Below are positions 22,605 through 33,431 of a DNA stretch of 64,000 nucleotides, piece after piece (positions within the stretch are counted from its first letter, which is position 1; every line of letters starts with the position of its first letter). Both the position numbers and the translations under genes were made by a program. The notes under the pieces are model-generated. The model saw only the letters and a list, made by a program, of their open reading frames with translations, did not search any database and was not told where the DNA came from. Origin of the DNA: Prosapia bicincta (Eukaryota > Arthropoda > Insecta > Hemiptera > Cercopidae); the NCBI GenBank assembly GCA_036971475.1, contig JBAIZL010000001.1, forward strand, positions 211,103,075 to 211,167,074. Reading direction: 5' to 3'.

Positions 22605-23388
22605 TTCGCACAAAATACACAGCTATCCAGGGGCAGGACGAGGACCAACCAGCTCACCCCCAAAGTCACCAGGATGATGGCCAAGTCAAAGATATGCATC
22701 CTTTCGGACTCTAAGTCAGCTCTACAGTCGCTGGCTCATCCCTCCACTGGACCATATTCATTCCGTATAGCAGAAATCAGGAGGTTGATAAAAAAGATCA
22801 ATTGTGACGGAAACGAAGTCTGCCTTCAATGGATCCCTGCCCATGTTGGCATTCCGGGCAACGAGGAAGCGGATGCAATAGCAAAACAAGCTTCTAGAAT
22901 GAAGCCCACAAATAAGGAGCAGCACTCCCTACTGCACTGTAAAAATGCCGGGAAAAAGTACTTTAGAGACGCCTGGGCTGCCCGGTGGGAAGCTGAAGCG
23001 ACTGGACGACACCTGTTCCATTTGCAGAACAAACTTGCGTCGGCCGACAATTACAGAGACATCAAACGTCAAGTCGCGACATTTGCGGCAAGAGCCAGGA
23101 CGGGACATCTGGTCACGGAGGCTTATTTATACCGGTTTAACCTTGCTGAATCACCTTTGTGCGCTCTTTGTGATGAGGAGCAAGACGAAACCATCGAGCA
23201 CATTCTTCGGGATTGCACTTACCCCATCCCGGCGAGGGACCACATGAGGGTTGAACTGGAGAAGTGGCAGGACTTCCTCCTGAACAGAGGGCTGTGGAGT
23301 TTGGCGTTCCGAATATATAGTGGACATCGGGCTATCGGCTACACCTAGAGCTGGACGCCTGGACTAAGAAGTACAAGAAGTAAGTAAG
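22605..23388 (+). mobile_element. 5'-truncated non-LTR retrotransposon nested in piggyBac
   Basis: The piggyBac leader sequence tacttaacatctgtt is present on both sides (22590-22604 and 23389-23403) but only once in the related copy near 7930. This proves a 15-bp target-site duplication. The insert ends in a short repeat aagtaagtaag instead of poly(A), as in several arthropod non-LTR clades with RNase H. Confidence 0.9.
22620..23348 (+). pseudogene. RNase H and Cys-His end of a non-LTR polyprotein, 5'-truncated
   Basis: The open frame covers an RNase H domain (CILSDSKSALQSL with the catalytic Asp, then CLQWIPAHVGIPGNEEADAI), and a C-terminal segment with ARARTGHLVTEAYLYRF and the C-x2-C ... 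H-x4-C knuckle (LCALCDEEQDETIEHILRDC). It stops at 23348. The RT and endonuclease parts are missing by 5' truncation. An upstream ATG at 22539 lies in piggyBac leader sequence, so the first codons of that longer frame are chimeric and not part of the retroelement. Confidence 0.85.
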
Positions 23389-23455
23389 TACTTAACATCT
23401 GTTAGTGTATTAACGTGTTTCAAGAAGTGTATAGTGTAGTGCTTTTTTTATCATT

Positions 23456-23904
23456 ATGAGTAGCAGAAGAGTGGAATCACCGAGTGAAATTTAGCGTATT
23501 TTATTAGAGGAATTATCTGAAAGTGAAGTAAGTGACTCAGACCCAGTCCCTGACTTTCAATTGTACAGTGATCATGACACAAATAGTGATATTGAACTAG
23601 TAGACAATGATGAACTTGAGAATAATTCAGTTGGTTATGTGAGAGAACTCAGTGAGGAATGTGATGACCTACACATACCTGAAGGTTCTGGTGACTCAAG
23701 TTCAAAACCAGCAGGTATACCTAGAGCCCAAAATTATTTCTTTGGTAAAGATAAAAAGACAAAATGGCAAAAAAAACTTACCGTAAGCGTGGTAGATGTT
23801 CCTTGTGTAAAGACAACAAAACAAAGTACTTTTGTAAAGAGTGTAAAGTTTGGTTATGTCTAGGCCACGCTGAAATGTTGTGTAGCCAATGCTGGAAAAA
23901 GTAA
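23456..23904 (+). pseudogene. piggyBac transposase with a large internal deletion
   Basis: The ATG at 23456 starts MSSRRVESPSEI followed by a stop where the sister copy has Glu. The acidic N-terminus is intact to [10 protein letters not shown], then jumps directly into the C-terminal Cys-rich finger ([18 protein letters not shown]) in another frame, ending at 23904. The whole DDE domain, about 400 codons, is gone. Confidence 0.88.
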
Positions 23905-24293
23905 AACTTTGGAACTCTATAGAAACTTGTTTTTTTCAATTTTAAGTAATTGTTATTGTTTTAATATTAGAACTACTCTTAAATAGTGCGTGTAAAACAA
24001 ACACAGTATTTTTGTTCAACTTTTAGCTTCTTAGTGTAACTTTGATAAAACTATTGCAATTCTTTTGAGTAAAATGTTTAAAAAAGTAAATAAATAATTA
24101 TGAATTTTTTTTAGCAATATAATTTTGTGAATTTAATGTTGAAATACTGAACACATTCCTAGAATTAGCATAAAATATGTTTGACTCAATTACAATTGTT
24201 AAAAATTTTTTACTGATTCTTTACGTTTTGGGTCTGTGAGACCTAGCCCGTCTACTTATGTAACTTTTATTTGCCCGTTCACTCTAGGGTTAA

Positions 24294-27200
24294 CATAATG
24301 GAACCTTTCATCAGTTTTTATGACAACTGGAGTTTTTTTTAGTCTAGTTTTTACTCTGTGTTGTTCGTAAGCTTGTTTGTTGTATGCAGTATTATTGTGT
24401 AAAAATGGAAACTCTGCATTAGTTCAAGATTAACCATTTGTTGCTAGAGAGTGAAAATGAGTGTGACAATGTAAAGTTGCAATCATGAAGACAAATAGTA
24501 CTTCAAATTCTTCACAACCTATTAAAAAAAAATATTTTAAAAATAAAAAATTTTTTAAATTGATGTGTCCCACTCAAAACCTTTTTTGTTGAATAAAAAT
24601 ATGGTAGATTCGTGAGTCAACCTATAAGGTAAAACTTCATAACATTTTATTGTTTTTTACCAATAATTATTACAAATTATAATAAAAAACGAAATAAGGT
24701 ACAAAACAAAGAAAAAAATCACTTCCATATAAAATTTTCAGTACTTTATAAAAAACAATAGTTCTTATGGGTTTTAATTTTATTTAAACATTGTATTGAA
24801 ATCTTTTGTGTTAGTAGATTAAAGATATTAATAATAGTAATTTTTTATTGGAATATAGAAAATATTTCAACACTGTAAATTAAGCCAAAATTTTTTTAGG
24901 TAATCACAACCTACTGGATATATTTAAGGTATTTATAAAAATTTAACTTTTTTGAAATCAAATAAAAAAAATAAATAACTAGACAAAATATATATCAGTC
25001 TATACAAGAAAATTGGCGTCATTAAAAAAAAAGACAAAATATGTGACATTGTGTAAGAGTATCAAATGCTACTAAACATGCTTTGTTTTATACAGTACAC
25101 TTATAAAATTAAACTATAAATAATTTTTCCTACAGGAAAGTTTTTTGTACTTTCATAACAAGGTTTTTATCTCTGACATCAGTTGAAGTCACATCAGCAA
25201 ACTTGCCTTCAGGACCAGAATTATAGACGGTCAAATAACCTTTCATACTCTTAGACCCTGTATTTTCAGGAAAACTAAAAGTATAATCTTCCAAATTGTA
25301 GTCTCAATTTAATTCCAAATTTGTCTTTGTTTTAAATTGTATAATAAAATAAAATCACTTGAAAAAAATATTGTTTTCATCATGGGAACTATAATAAGTA
25401 AATTGTCAAAGAGGAAATGCTACTAAAATAAACTTTTGTTTGTGTAAAAGTTAAACAAAATATTGTTAAAAAATAACACATCAGAACTAGTCTGGGCGAA
25501 ACAGGTAGGTATGTAACAAATCTTATTTTTCTTAGAGTTTCTCAATCTTATATCGATTGTAAAGTAATTTAATCTCTATAATGATAATAATAATGTCTGA
25601 ATACCAGTTCTTCCTTAGTAACGTTTTTGCAAGAATGTTACAGATTTTTTTTTATTCTACTAGAATGCCTGCATAAAGAGGCTGCCTATTTTCAAACATG
25701 AAATAATATTCTTTAGAGATTAAGAGAAATTGATGATAAAGTATATAAATTATTTTGCTTTTCAAAGTTTTGTGCATGAGATAGTAGCAAGGAAGCCAGT
25801 AGGGTCAGGCCATTCAATTTTTGTTAGTAAATTTGAAGGGAAAAATCACTCTGAAGACTTTGTTACTTACTATTGGTATCACTTGGTAAAATATCACTAC
25901 TTGCTGATATTTTTCAAACAGACGCATTTCGTACTACGTTAGTGCATTGTTGAATGCTGTGAGTACCTCAAGGTGTAGAACATAAAAACTGCAAGTTAAT
26001 TTTTTTTTTTTGTAGTTTTAAGATTCGGCTAGTTACCTCAGAAGATAGTAACATATATGGTTTATGTACCTAAGGTAGGAACAACTGCCTAGTTAAAGAT
26101 ATAGGTGGCACAGGCTTGTAAACTAGAAGTATACCGACCCTCTATTGTGGTTACAAAGTGTGATCCTAATTATATGCACAAGGAAGAAGAATAAGAAACA
26201 GCAAATAGAATTAGGTAGGACTATCTGACAATGGTCCCCTAATACTGGGAATTGGGAAAATTATGGTATTTTGTACCTTACTAAAAGTAGTACACGCATA
26301 CAACTGGGGTGGAAATAGTTGTGTCCGGCTACCAAAACAAAGGCTTGCACAAAAATTATGAAGGTTTGGAAAATTGCATAATGAATCTTGCAGAAATAAA
26401 GATCAGACTTATGTTTACATTGTCTTCATTTCAACCTTATGGCTATATAGAGTAACGATGGCATCACTTGTATGGCTAAAGCATTGCATATCAAGTGTAA
26501 CAGGACATTCACTGCTCCTTTCTCAGTTACTGAGAGTACCTTCTCCCATATAATGACTGGGCACCTCTTTCGCTTTATGTGCAAGTTAGATTTCAGAAAT
26601 AATAGTTTGTCATACTTTTTTGTGAAGAAGCTGTTGTCAAATTTTTTATCTTTGTGCATGAGCAACATTTAAGTTTTCAATAGTTAAAATAAAACCTGTT
26701 TTTTGATAAATTTACAATATTAGTTTTAATGCATGCTTACTTTGAATCATTGTGGTACAATACTATTTGAAGGACAGTGGACATTATTTCTGTGAAAATA
26801 AGGGTCTTAAAAAGTTTAAAGCATACTTGACTAATGAATTAAAAATTTGTTCAAAGGATAAACAAAATATATATAGCTAAAACTGTTTTGGGAGACCAGA
26901 TAGATTAGCGATATAAGCTAATGTAAAAAGGATAATTGGTATTGCACTTTGCAAGTATTTTGTCTAAGTACAAGATGTGATTACAAACAAAATTTACAAG
27001 AAAAATTATGAATCGTTGAAAATGGCAGATTGTTTATTGGCTATAAACTAACACTGCCTGTGCTGGGAAACCAATTCTTGATTTAATAATTGATGAAAAA
27101 ATAAGAGGGAGATGTTTTTAGCACCAATCTAAAGGTAATTTATTAAGAAAAAAAAGTGTATTAATTATTCTTTTCAAAACTACCTAAAGTTAATTAAGGA

Positions 27201-27617
27201 ATTAATAGTTGATGAAATTGTTTCTAATATAAAAATTGAAGTCCGACTGTCATCAACATATAGCCAAAACTAATAATGATGCACACTTAAAATTTAGAAG
27301 GAACCTTTGTTATACTAATAAGGTGCACACTAAGAAAGGATATGGTAAAATTTTAACTTTAAATGGTAGAAATCACAAAAACCTAGGTAGAGATCTGGCA
27401 TAAGAAATACACAGAGTTCACAATCTGCCTGGTTGTATAATGTAAAAAACATCATACATATATATACTCTCTCTTCAACTGTTGTTGGGTTCACATCGTC
27501 AATGCTAGATGAGATTCTAGCAAAACATCGAAATTGCGATTTTATGCACTGCAGAATGAACGGATGTACTCCAGATAATAGCTATTCATTTTATTTTTCC
27601 ATCCGTGAAGGAATACG
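24294..27617. other. AT-rich intergenic DNA
   Basis: Apart from the exon-like stretch at 25130-25303 nothing is recognisable. Short open frames at 25730-25942 and 26426-26672 have no known match that I can see and overlap on opposite strands. Confidence 0.5.
25130..25303 (-). other. Exon-like open stretch of unknown function
   Basis: The minus strand encodes 57 residues between a TGA and a TAG, beginning DYNLEDYTFSFPENTG and ending NLVMKVQKTFL. Composition is protein-like and richer in GC than its surroundings. There is a possible acceptor AG just before it but no good pyrimidine tract. It could be the last exon of an unseen gene or a relic. I do not recognise it. Confidence 0.3.
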
Positions 27618-27830
27618 TATCAGCATATATATATATATATAGTTTTTTTGGACTAGGAGACTGACAGACTTACCTTGGTAAGAGTCCACACTGTAGTCTT
27701 GAAATAGAAACACATAAAAGCACTTAAACAATGATATATTTCAACCACACAGTGGTCTTTGTCAATCGAAGAGAAAACACAAAAAGAAATATGAGAGAAT
27801 GAAATAAAATAATATATATATATAGAAGTG
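27618..27830. mobile_element. Penelope-type terminal repeat, family 2
   Basis: A (TA)n tract at about 27620-27641 is followed by ttttttggactaggagac, tgacagacttaccttgg and accacacagtggtctttg. The same unit occurs at 36265-36430, 36750-36830, 44187-44380 and 44834-45140, often as inverted pairs. The class is inferred from its likeness to family 1 ends: a (TA)n flank, inverted dimers and a hairpin followed by GAAA. Confidence 0.5.
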
Positions 27831-28139
27831 ACGAAGGCGGAAACTTTAATATATGGAAAGAAATGATTAATGAAATGTTAAAGTTATTAATAAAATGCTC
27901 CTGATGGAAGAACCACCAATGTTTTATATTAAGTGGTTTTGAGATAAGAGTATCAGCGAAAATTTTTAAAAAAATGTCCAAAAAGTTTAGTAGATCTTTT
28001 CATCAAATTTATAATTAAAAAGATAAGTACTTGGATTATCATTTTTATATAATTACAGTAAAAACTTTAATATGCAGCACCCTCGGGGTTGTTCCTTGTT
28101 ATTGAAAAGTTTTGGATAGTAGAAGTCCTTTATAGCATA

Positions 28140-28640
28140 ATATATATATTGTGATATTTCACGTCCATTATTTTTCCGTTTCACTGACATTATGAAGTTA
28201 TTATTAATTGTAAACAAGATTTGAAGAACATTGCAGAGCATTCAAAAATAAAAAAGCATCAAATGTAGCAGCACTCCTAATATCACATAAACATGAAATA
28301 ACAAATTACGAAAATAACCTAACCATACTTGGAATAAATAATAACCCATTTGAACTAAACTCACTAGAAAAATACCACATCTATAAAAACACAACAATTT
28401 AATGAACCTACAGACAACAAATGCAGATGACGTACTATTCAAAAACGTTATACATGCGGCTCAAGAAGAAACACGTATGACGTCAACAAATATATCATGG
28501 ACTGAACAACCACACCAGAAAAATAGAGAAAATTAATTCAGTGATTCGACATTGGTCAAGTGATCCAAATTTGCCTCATCACATAAGGTAAAATTATTGC
28601 ACTTAGTGGTGGAAAAAATTGTTTACAATTAATAATAACT
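28140..28640 (+). pseudogene. Penelope-like element, family 1, 3' part
   Basis: A terminal-repeat piece (ttttccgtttcactgaca, 28170-28213) is joined directly to the end of a GIY-YIG endonuclease frame ([19 protein letters not shown], then [17 protein letters not shown]) at about 28260-28400. The 3' terminal region follows (gattcgacattggtcaag, tgcctcatcacataagg, ttgcacttagtggtgg). Several stops. This terminal repeat - truncated body - terminal repeat layout is usual for Penelope-like elements. Confidence 0.8.
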
Positions 28641-29981
28641 TTATGTATATATATATAAATTTATACACACACATATACAGTACAGTTGTATATTATATCG
28701 GTATGTACAAGTGCATAACGTTATACTACCTATCAAGAAAAATTGAATGCACTGTTGAAATCGCACCTTCCATATTTGTTTGTACACAATTACTGAATTT
28801 CCGTACGTATTAATAAAAGCACACACAAAATATATAAGAAAAAAATTGAAGAAAGAAAAGAAATTCTAAAAGACCTTTTTCGTTAGTACAACGTTCAAAT
28901 AAAACTCACAAGTACACTTAACTATAAAAAGAGACTAATGACTTACAATAATGTTTTAAAGATTTTTAAAAAAAATTACAGATATCCGACTGACATGCGT
29001 TAGCCATTTTCCAACAAATTTTGAATGAAGCTGCAAAACTTCCTGAGCAGAGTACCATTTCTAACCTTCAACAAATGTTAACAACATTGTAAAAACAGCT
29101 GCAGCATTACTCCATTAAATCTTTTCTTGGTTTAATTGGCATCTGTTTTGCACTGTATTTCCAATAATTCACATTTTATAACAACAAAGAAGGGTACTGT
29201 ATAGATTTGTTTTGAAAAAGTGCTGGTTAATACAACGTTCCAGATAATACAATTCCGCATAACAGAGCTCTTACTGTATATTCATTTAAAACTCATGTTA
29301 TATTTGAACCTTTCAATGTTATTGAATTCATATGGGAAGGTTAGTAAAAAAGTCTCATTTAAAAATTTCTGTCAACAAATTTGATAGTGAATTTTTAAAA
29401 TAAACATTTTCTTATTGAATTGACTCATTTAACAATAAATACTACTTATATTAGTAAATATTGAAATCGCACTGCTGCCGGAGGATTTGATAAAACGAGA
29501 AATCATCGATATTAATTTTAAAATAGCATTTAGAACAACTAATTGAGACGAATAATCATCTTCGGGCTGTGGACAGTGCGTTCAAATAAATTTTATTGCT
29601 AATAAATATAGAAGGAATATTAAATAAGTCGTTTCCCTGTTGTGAGTCATTATTAGGATTATGAGTTACCTCTCTCTGGTTCTCTCGAGAAGGTAGCATG
29701 CCGCAGGATGTACTTCTTTGGTCACTAGGAAGACGTGTCCTCTGTCTATCAGACTGTACTCGACGAATGAGTTTTATTTAATTTAATAGTATACTGGAAA
29801 AATCAAGCTGTACCCACACAGCTGTATTCTTATCGATCTCTCATGGCGACAATTAGAATTATTTACTATCGGAACTAAATTGGCGGTAACATAAAAAAAT
29901 AACGTTACAATATATACATCAAATATTGTCAACTATCATTATGATGTTTATATAAAGTGTGACAACTTTAATCTTTTGCAG
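28641..29981. other. Intergenic DNA with a possible Tigger end
   Basis: Mostly unassigned. At 29236-29276 the sequence ending gcataacagagctcttactg before TA reads, reversed, as CAGTAAGAGCTCTGTTATGC, a pogo/Tigger-like terminal repeat. Its partner was not found. Confidence 0.35.
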
Positions 29982-30041
29982 GCAAAGCTGTTTAACCAGT
30001 TGGACAGCCATGTCTTGCCACTTGTTAAGCTCATCTTCTAG
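29982..30041 (+). other. Possible terminal exon of an unseen gene
   Basis: A strong acceptor (taatcttttgcag) is followed by 19 codons, AKLFNQLDSHVLPLVKLIF, and TAG at 30039-30041. No upstream exon was found, so this may be chance. Confidence 0.2.
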
Positions 30042-30292
30042 TTTTTACAGCCCAGTACATCTTAATTGTGTTGCAAAAGCTAATTTGAGATTGTCAAAGT
30101 TGGATCATATGCTACTTGATAGTTACAGTGAACCTAGTAATATTATTAGTGCAATGATGGTTCAGTGTGATTGTGTTCATGTAGTTCTTAATGTAATTAA
30201 TATAAATATGTGTTTGAAATTATTTTAGTTTTTTAATTATAAAACAAACGCATAAGTATAAGGAAGAGCACCAAGCTGTAAACAATATTTTA

Positions 30293-31610
30293 CAGGGTGT
30301 CTAGTAAAATAGCTTGAAGAAATTCCCTGAGTTTTCCCTGACTTTTCTAAATTGTATTTACACTATATTTATAACACTTAGAATATAAAAAAATGTATAC
30401 AACTGTCTTGTCTTAGCTTTTTTGCTTTAGTTTTTCAATCTCTTCAGATATAAGTTCTATTTCTTTTGTAGCAACTGACATCACTTTTGCTTTTTTAGCT
30501 TCCAGTTCCTTCAGCTGAATATTATTTTTCCTCTTATCAGCTGCTCTTCTATCTTTCTCGGTCATTTTCTGTCTATAGAAAGCCCAGTTTACATTGGGCC
30601 CATCCATTGATATCTGAAGGATCTTGGATAAATCCAGACTTTGAACACCTTTTAAGAACGAATTGAGTAACTCTTTTGCTTTTGTGTCTGTAAGGAACAC
30701 AACCAAAATATCGAGCTTTAATTTCATCCGTCTCTGCATCCCAATACCTAACACTCAAATCCATGTGGGCTCTTTGTGATATTTTGTTTAAACTTTCATC
30801 AAAGCCAATTACATAGTTAGAATTTGAATTTAAAATAATTTGATAAACCGAATACAACACTATAGGAAATTTTATCTTTCCGCAATCTTATGTTCTGTGC
30901 AATGGTGCTATCAGGGAACATCCTTGGAAAGAGGCACACACTACCTTCTGCATTGCGTAAAGAAGTGTTGCATTACTTAATTCACGCACCATATAATCTC
31001 TGCTTCTGTCACTTCATCTTTCAGTTTATATTTATCCTAAGGAAGAAGGGAAGGTAATGACAACATCTGCATGACGTGATTGCCCGCTACGGCAATGAAA
31101 ACCGGAACCTTCCATGTTGAAATAAACAGTGTAAAAATAATCACCGTCAAATAAAACACATACTATCACGAGTCTAGACAAATAGCTGGCTACGAATGTT
31201 TACACAGCGTTCTGTGTGGTCAGAAACAGACTGAGTTATCTGTTATCCCCACCTGTCCATATGATAACAGAACCACTGCGCACCCTAAGGCCACGGTCCA
31301 GGCTAAAACCTCCCAGCTGTACCAACTCGACACGTTTAATATTTATTGACATAAGTCCTGAGGTCATAGCAACGGGCTTATCAAATAAATAATGGGCATC
31401 TAAATAAAGAAGTGTTATTTCCTGACTGCCCTGCCCCTAAACCGCTGGCTTACAATACCAAATATTCGAGAGCAATGGCCACCAGTTTTGTTTCTAATCA
31501 AAATAAATATTTTCCCGATTTTTTAAAATTTTCCCTGACTCTTCCCTGAATTTTCCAGAATCTTAAAATTCCCTGACTTTTCCAGGTTTTCCCTGTCACT
31601 AGACACCCTG
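30293..31610 (-). mobile_element. CAGGGTGTCTAG-type DNA transposon, copy 1, with 5-bp TSD
   Basis: Termini are CAGGGTGTCTAGT at 30293 and actagacaccctg ending at 31610, with the 5-bp duplication TTTTA on both sides (30288-30292, 31611-31615). It is the longest copy and the only one that keeps the C-terminal coding part. Superfamily is uncertain: the CAGGG ends and transposase look hAT-like, but classical hAT duplications are 8 bp. Confidence 0.88.
30413..31120 (-). pseudogene. Transposase of the CAGGGTGTCTAG family, broken
   Basis: Minus strand, from an ATG near 31120 (start MEGS, by comparison with copy 3). Recognisable blocks are [20 protein letters not shown] and [20 protein letters not shown]. 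After a frameshift near 30700 come [40 protein letters not shown] and a Lys-rich coiled tail ending at 30413. The FDESLNK and SMDGPNVNW motifs occur in a widespread family of uncharacterised animal transposase-like proteins. An N-terminal DNA-binding domain is not visible. Confidence 0.65.
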
Positions 31611-31640
31611 TTTTATTTTATGTATTTATTATTTTCAATA

Positions 31641-32065
31641 CAGTAGTCTCGAAAATCCGAGTCCCAATTTTCCAAGCTTCAGTTAAATCTGACCCACTTT
31701 CTATTTGAGCAAAGGAAATGAGTCGGGCATCCAAGAAATGTTTATAGCCATAAAGAAAATGATCAAACGTTGAAGAAATATTTATATCAATACGGTATTT
31801 TTCTTCCTCCCCATTCTGTTCACTAGTGTTCTACAGATTGGTGTCGGACAGAAAGTTAATGGACCATAAATATCTTTCTTTATTTACGCTGTTTTGACAG
31901 TCGACAAATACCTAGTCCTGTGCATAATATTGATCTGTATATGAGGGGGTTTACTCTACTAGGGTCCTTCAAAAGTCCTATTTTTTATAATGCACAGGAA
32001 CTTATTTCTATATAATCCGAGAGGGGTCTCGGTCCCATCCCCCTCGAATTATCAAGACTCTACCG
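31641..32065. mobile_element. Tigger-type MITE
   Basis: CAGTAGTCTCGAAAATCCGA at 31641 and the inverted tcgaattatcaagactctaccg-like end at 32065 are flanked by TA on both sides (31639-31640, 32066-32067). 425 bp, non-coding. It sits between copies 1 and 2 of the CAGGGTGTCTAG family. Confidence 0.65.
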
Positions 32066-32276
32066 TATTTTAATTCATAATTATTTTTTTAGAAATAATT
32101 ATTACAAGCATTCAATTAATACTTATTCTTCAATTATTAATATTAACTTTCAAAACTATTATTTACAATAATACCTATAAAATTAAAGTTGGTATTTAAC
32201 ACAACTCGGTCATAGCGACCAATGAATTTGAAATTAATTTGTAACTGTTGGATTGCTTGGAACACGAATAATCTAA

Positions 32277-33426
32277 CAGGGTGTCTAGTAAAACAGCTTG
32301 AAGAAATTCCCTGAGTTTTCCCTGACTTTTCCAGGGTGTCTAGTAAAATAGCTTGAAGAAATTCCCTGAGTTTTCCCTGACTTTTCCTCTTTTAGATGTC
32401 TATAGAAAGCCCAGTTTACATTGATATCTGAAGGATCTTGGATAAATCCAGACTTTGAAGAACGAATTAAGTAACTCTTTTGCTTTTGTGTCTGTAAGGA
32501 ACACAGAACCAAAATATCGAGCTTTCACTTCATCCGTCTCTGCATCCCAATACCTAACACTCAAATCCATTTGGGCTCTTTGTGATATTTTGTTTAAACT
32601 TTCATCAAAGCCAATTACATAGTTAGAATTTGAATTTAATTATGTCAGTAACAGGTCTTTAATATAATTTGATAAACGGATTACAACACTATAGGAAATG
32701 TTACCTTTCCCCAATCTCATGTTCTGTGCAATGGTGCTATCAGGGAACATCCTTAGAAAGAGGCACACTACCTTCTGCATTGCGTAAAGAAGTGTTGCAT
32801 TACTAAATTCACGCACCATATAATCTCTGCTTCAGTCACTTTATCTTTTAGTTTATATTTATCCTAAGGAAGGAGGGGAGGTAATGACGACATCTGCATG
32901 ACTCGCTTGCCCGCTACGGCAATGAAAACTGGAACCTTCCATGTTGAAATAAACAGTGTACAAATAATCACCGTCAAATAAAACAATTACTATCACGAGT
33001 CTAGACAAATAGCTGGCTACGAATGTTTACACAGCGTTCTGTGTGGTCAGAAACAGACTGAGTTATCTGTTATCCCCACCTGTCCATATGATAACAGAAC
33101 CACTGCGCACCCTAAGGCCACGGTCCAGGCTAAAACCTCCCAGCTGTACCAACTCGACACGTTTAATATTTATTGACATAAGTCCTGAAGTCATAGCATT
33201 GGGCTTATCAAATAAATAATGGGCATCTAAATAAAGAAGAGTTATTTCCTGACTGCCCTGCCCCTAAACCGCTGGCTTATAATACCAAATATTCGAGAGC
33301 AATGGCCACTAGTTTTGTTTCTAATCAAAATAAATATTTTCCCGATTTTTTAAAATTTTCCCTGAATTTTCCAGAATCTTAAAATTCCCTGACTTTTCCA
33401 GGTTTTCCCTGTCACTAGACACCCTG
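32277..33426 (-). mobile_element. CAGGGTGTCTAG-type DNA transposon, copy 2, with 5-bp TSD
   Basis: Starts CAGGGTGTCTAGT at 32277 and ends cactagacaccctg at 33426, flanked by TCTAA on both sides (32272-32276, 33427-33431). The first 55 bases are duplicated in tandem (second start at about 32332). The 3' coding part present in copy 1 is deleted. The remaining reading frame ([22 protein letters not shown]) is broken. Confidence 0.88.
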
Positions 33427-33431
33427 TCTAA

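Larger units (their letters stand above)
22320..24289 (+). mobile_element. piggyBac-type transposon, internally deleted, second copy of the 5.7-kb family
   Basis: CCCTACAGTGAACGGGC at 22320 and gcccgttcactctaggg ending at 24289 are flanked by TTAA on both sides (22316-22319, 24290-24293). Termini and subterminal palindromes match the 5701-8205 copy in opposite orientation. It carries a 784-bp non-LTR insertion in its 5' leader and has lost most of its transposase gene. Confidence 0.93.

Noticed and set aside
22539..22680. N-terminal part of the long open frame ending at 23348, resembling a signal peptide
   Set aside because: These codons are piggyBac leader sequence upstream of the inserted retrotransposon; the frame is a chance fusion.
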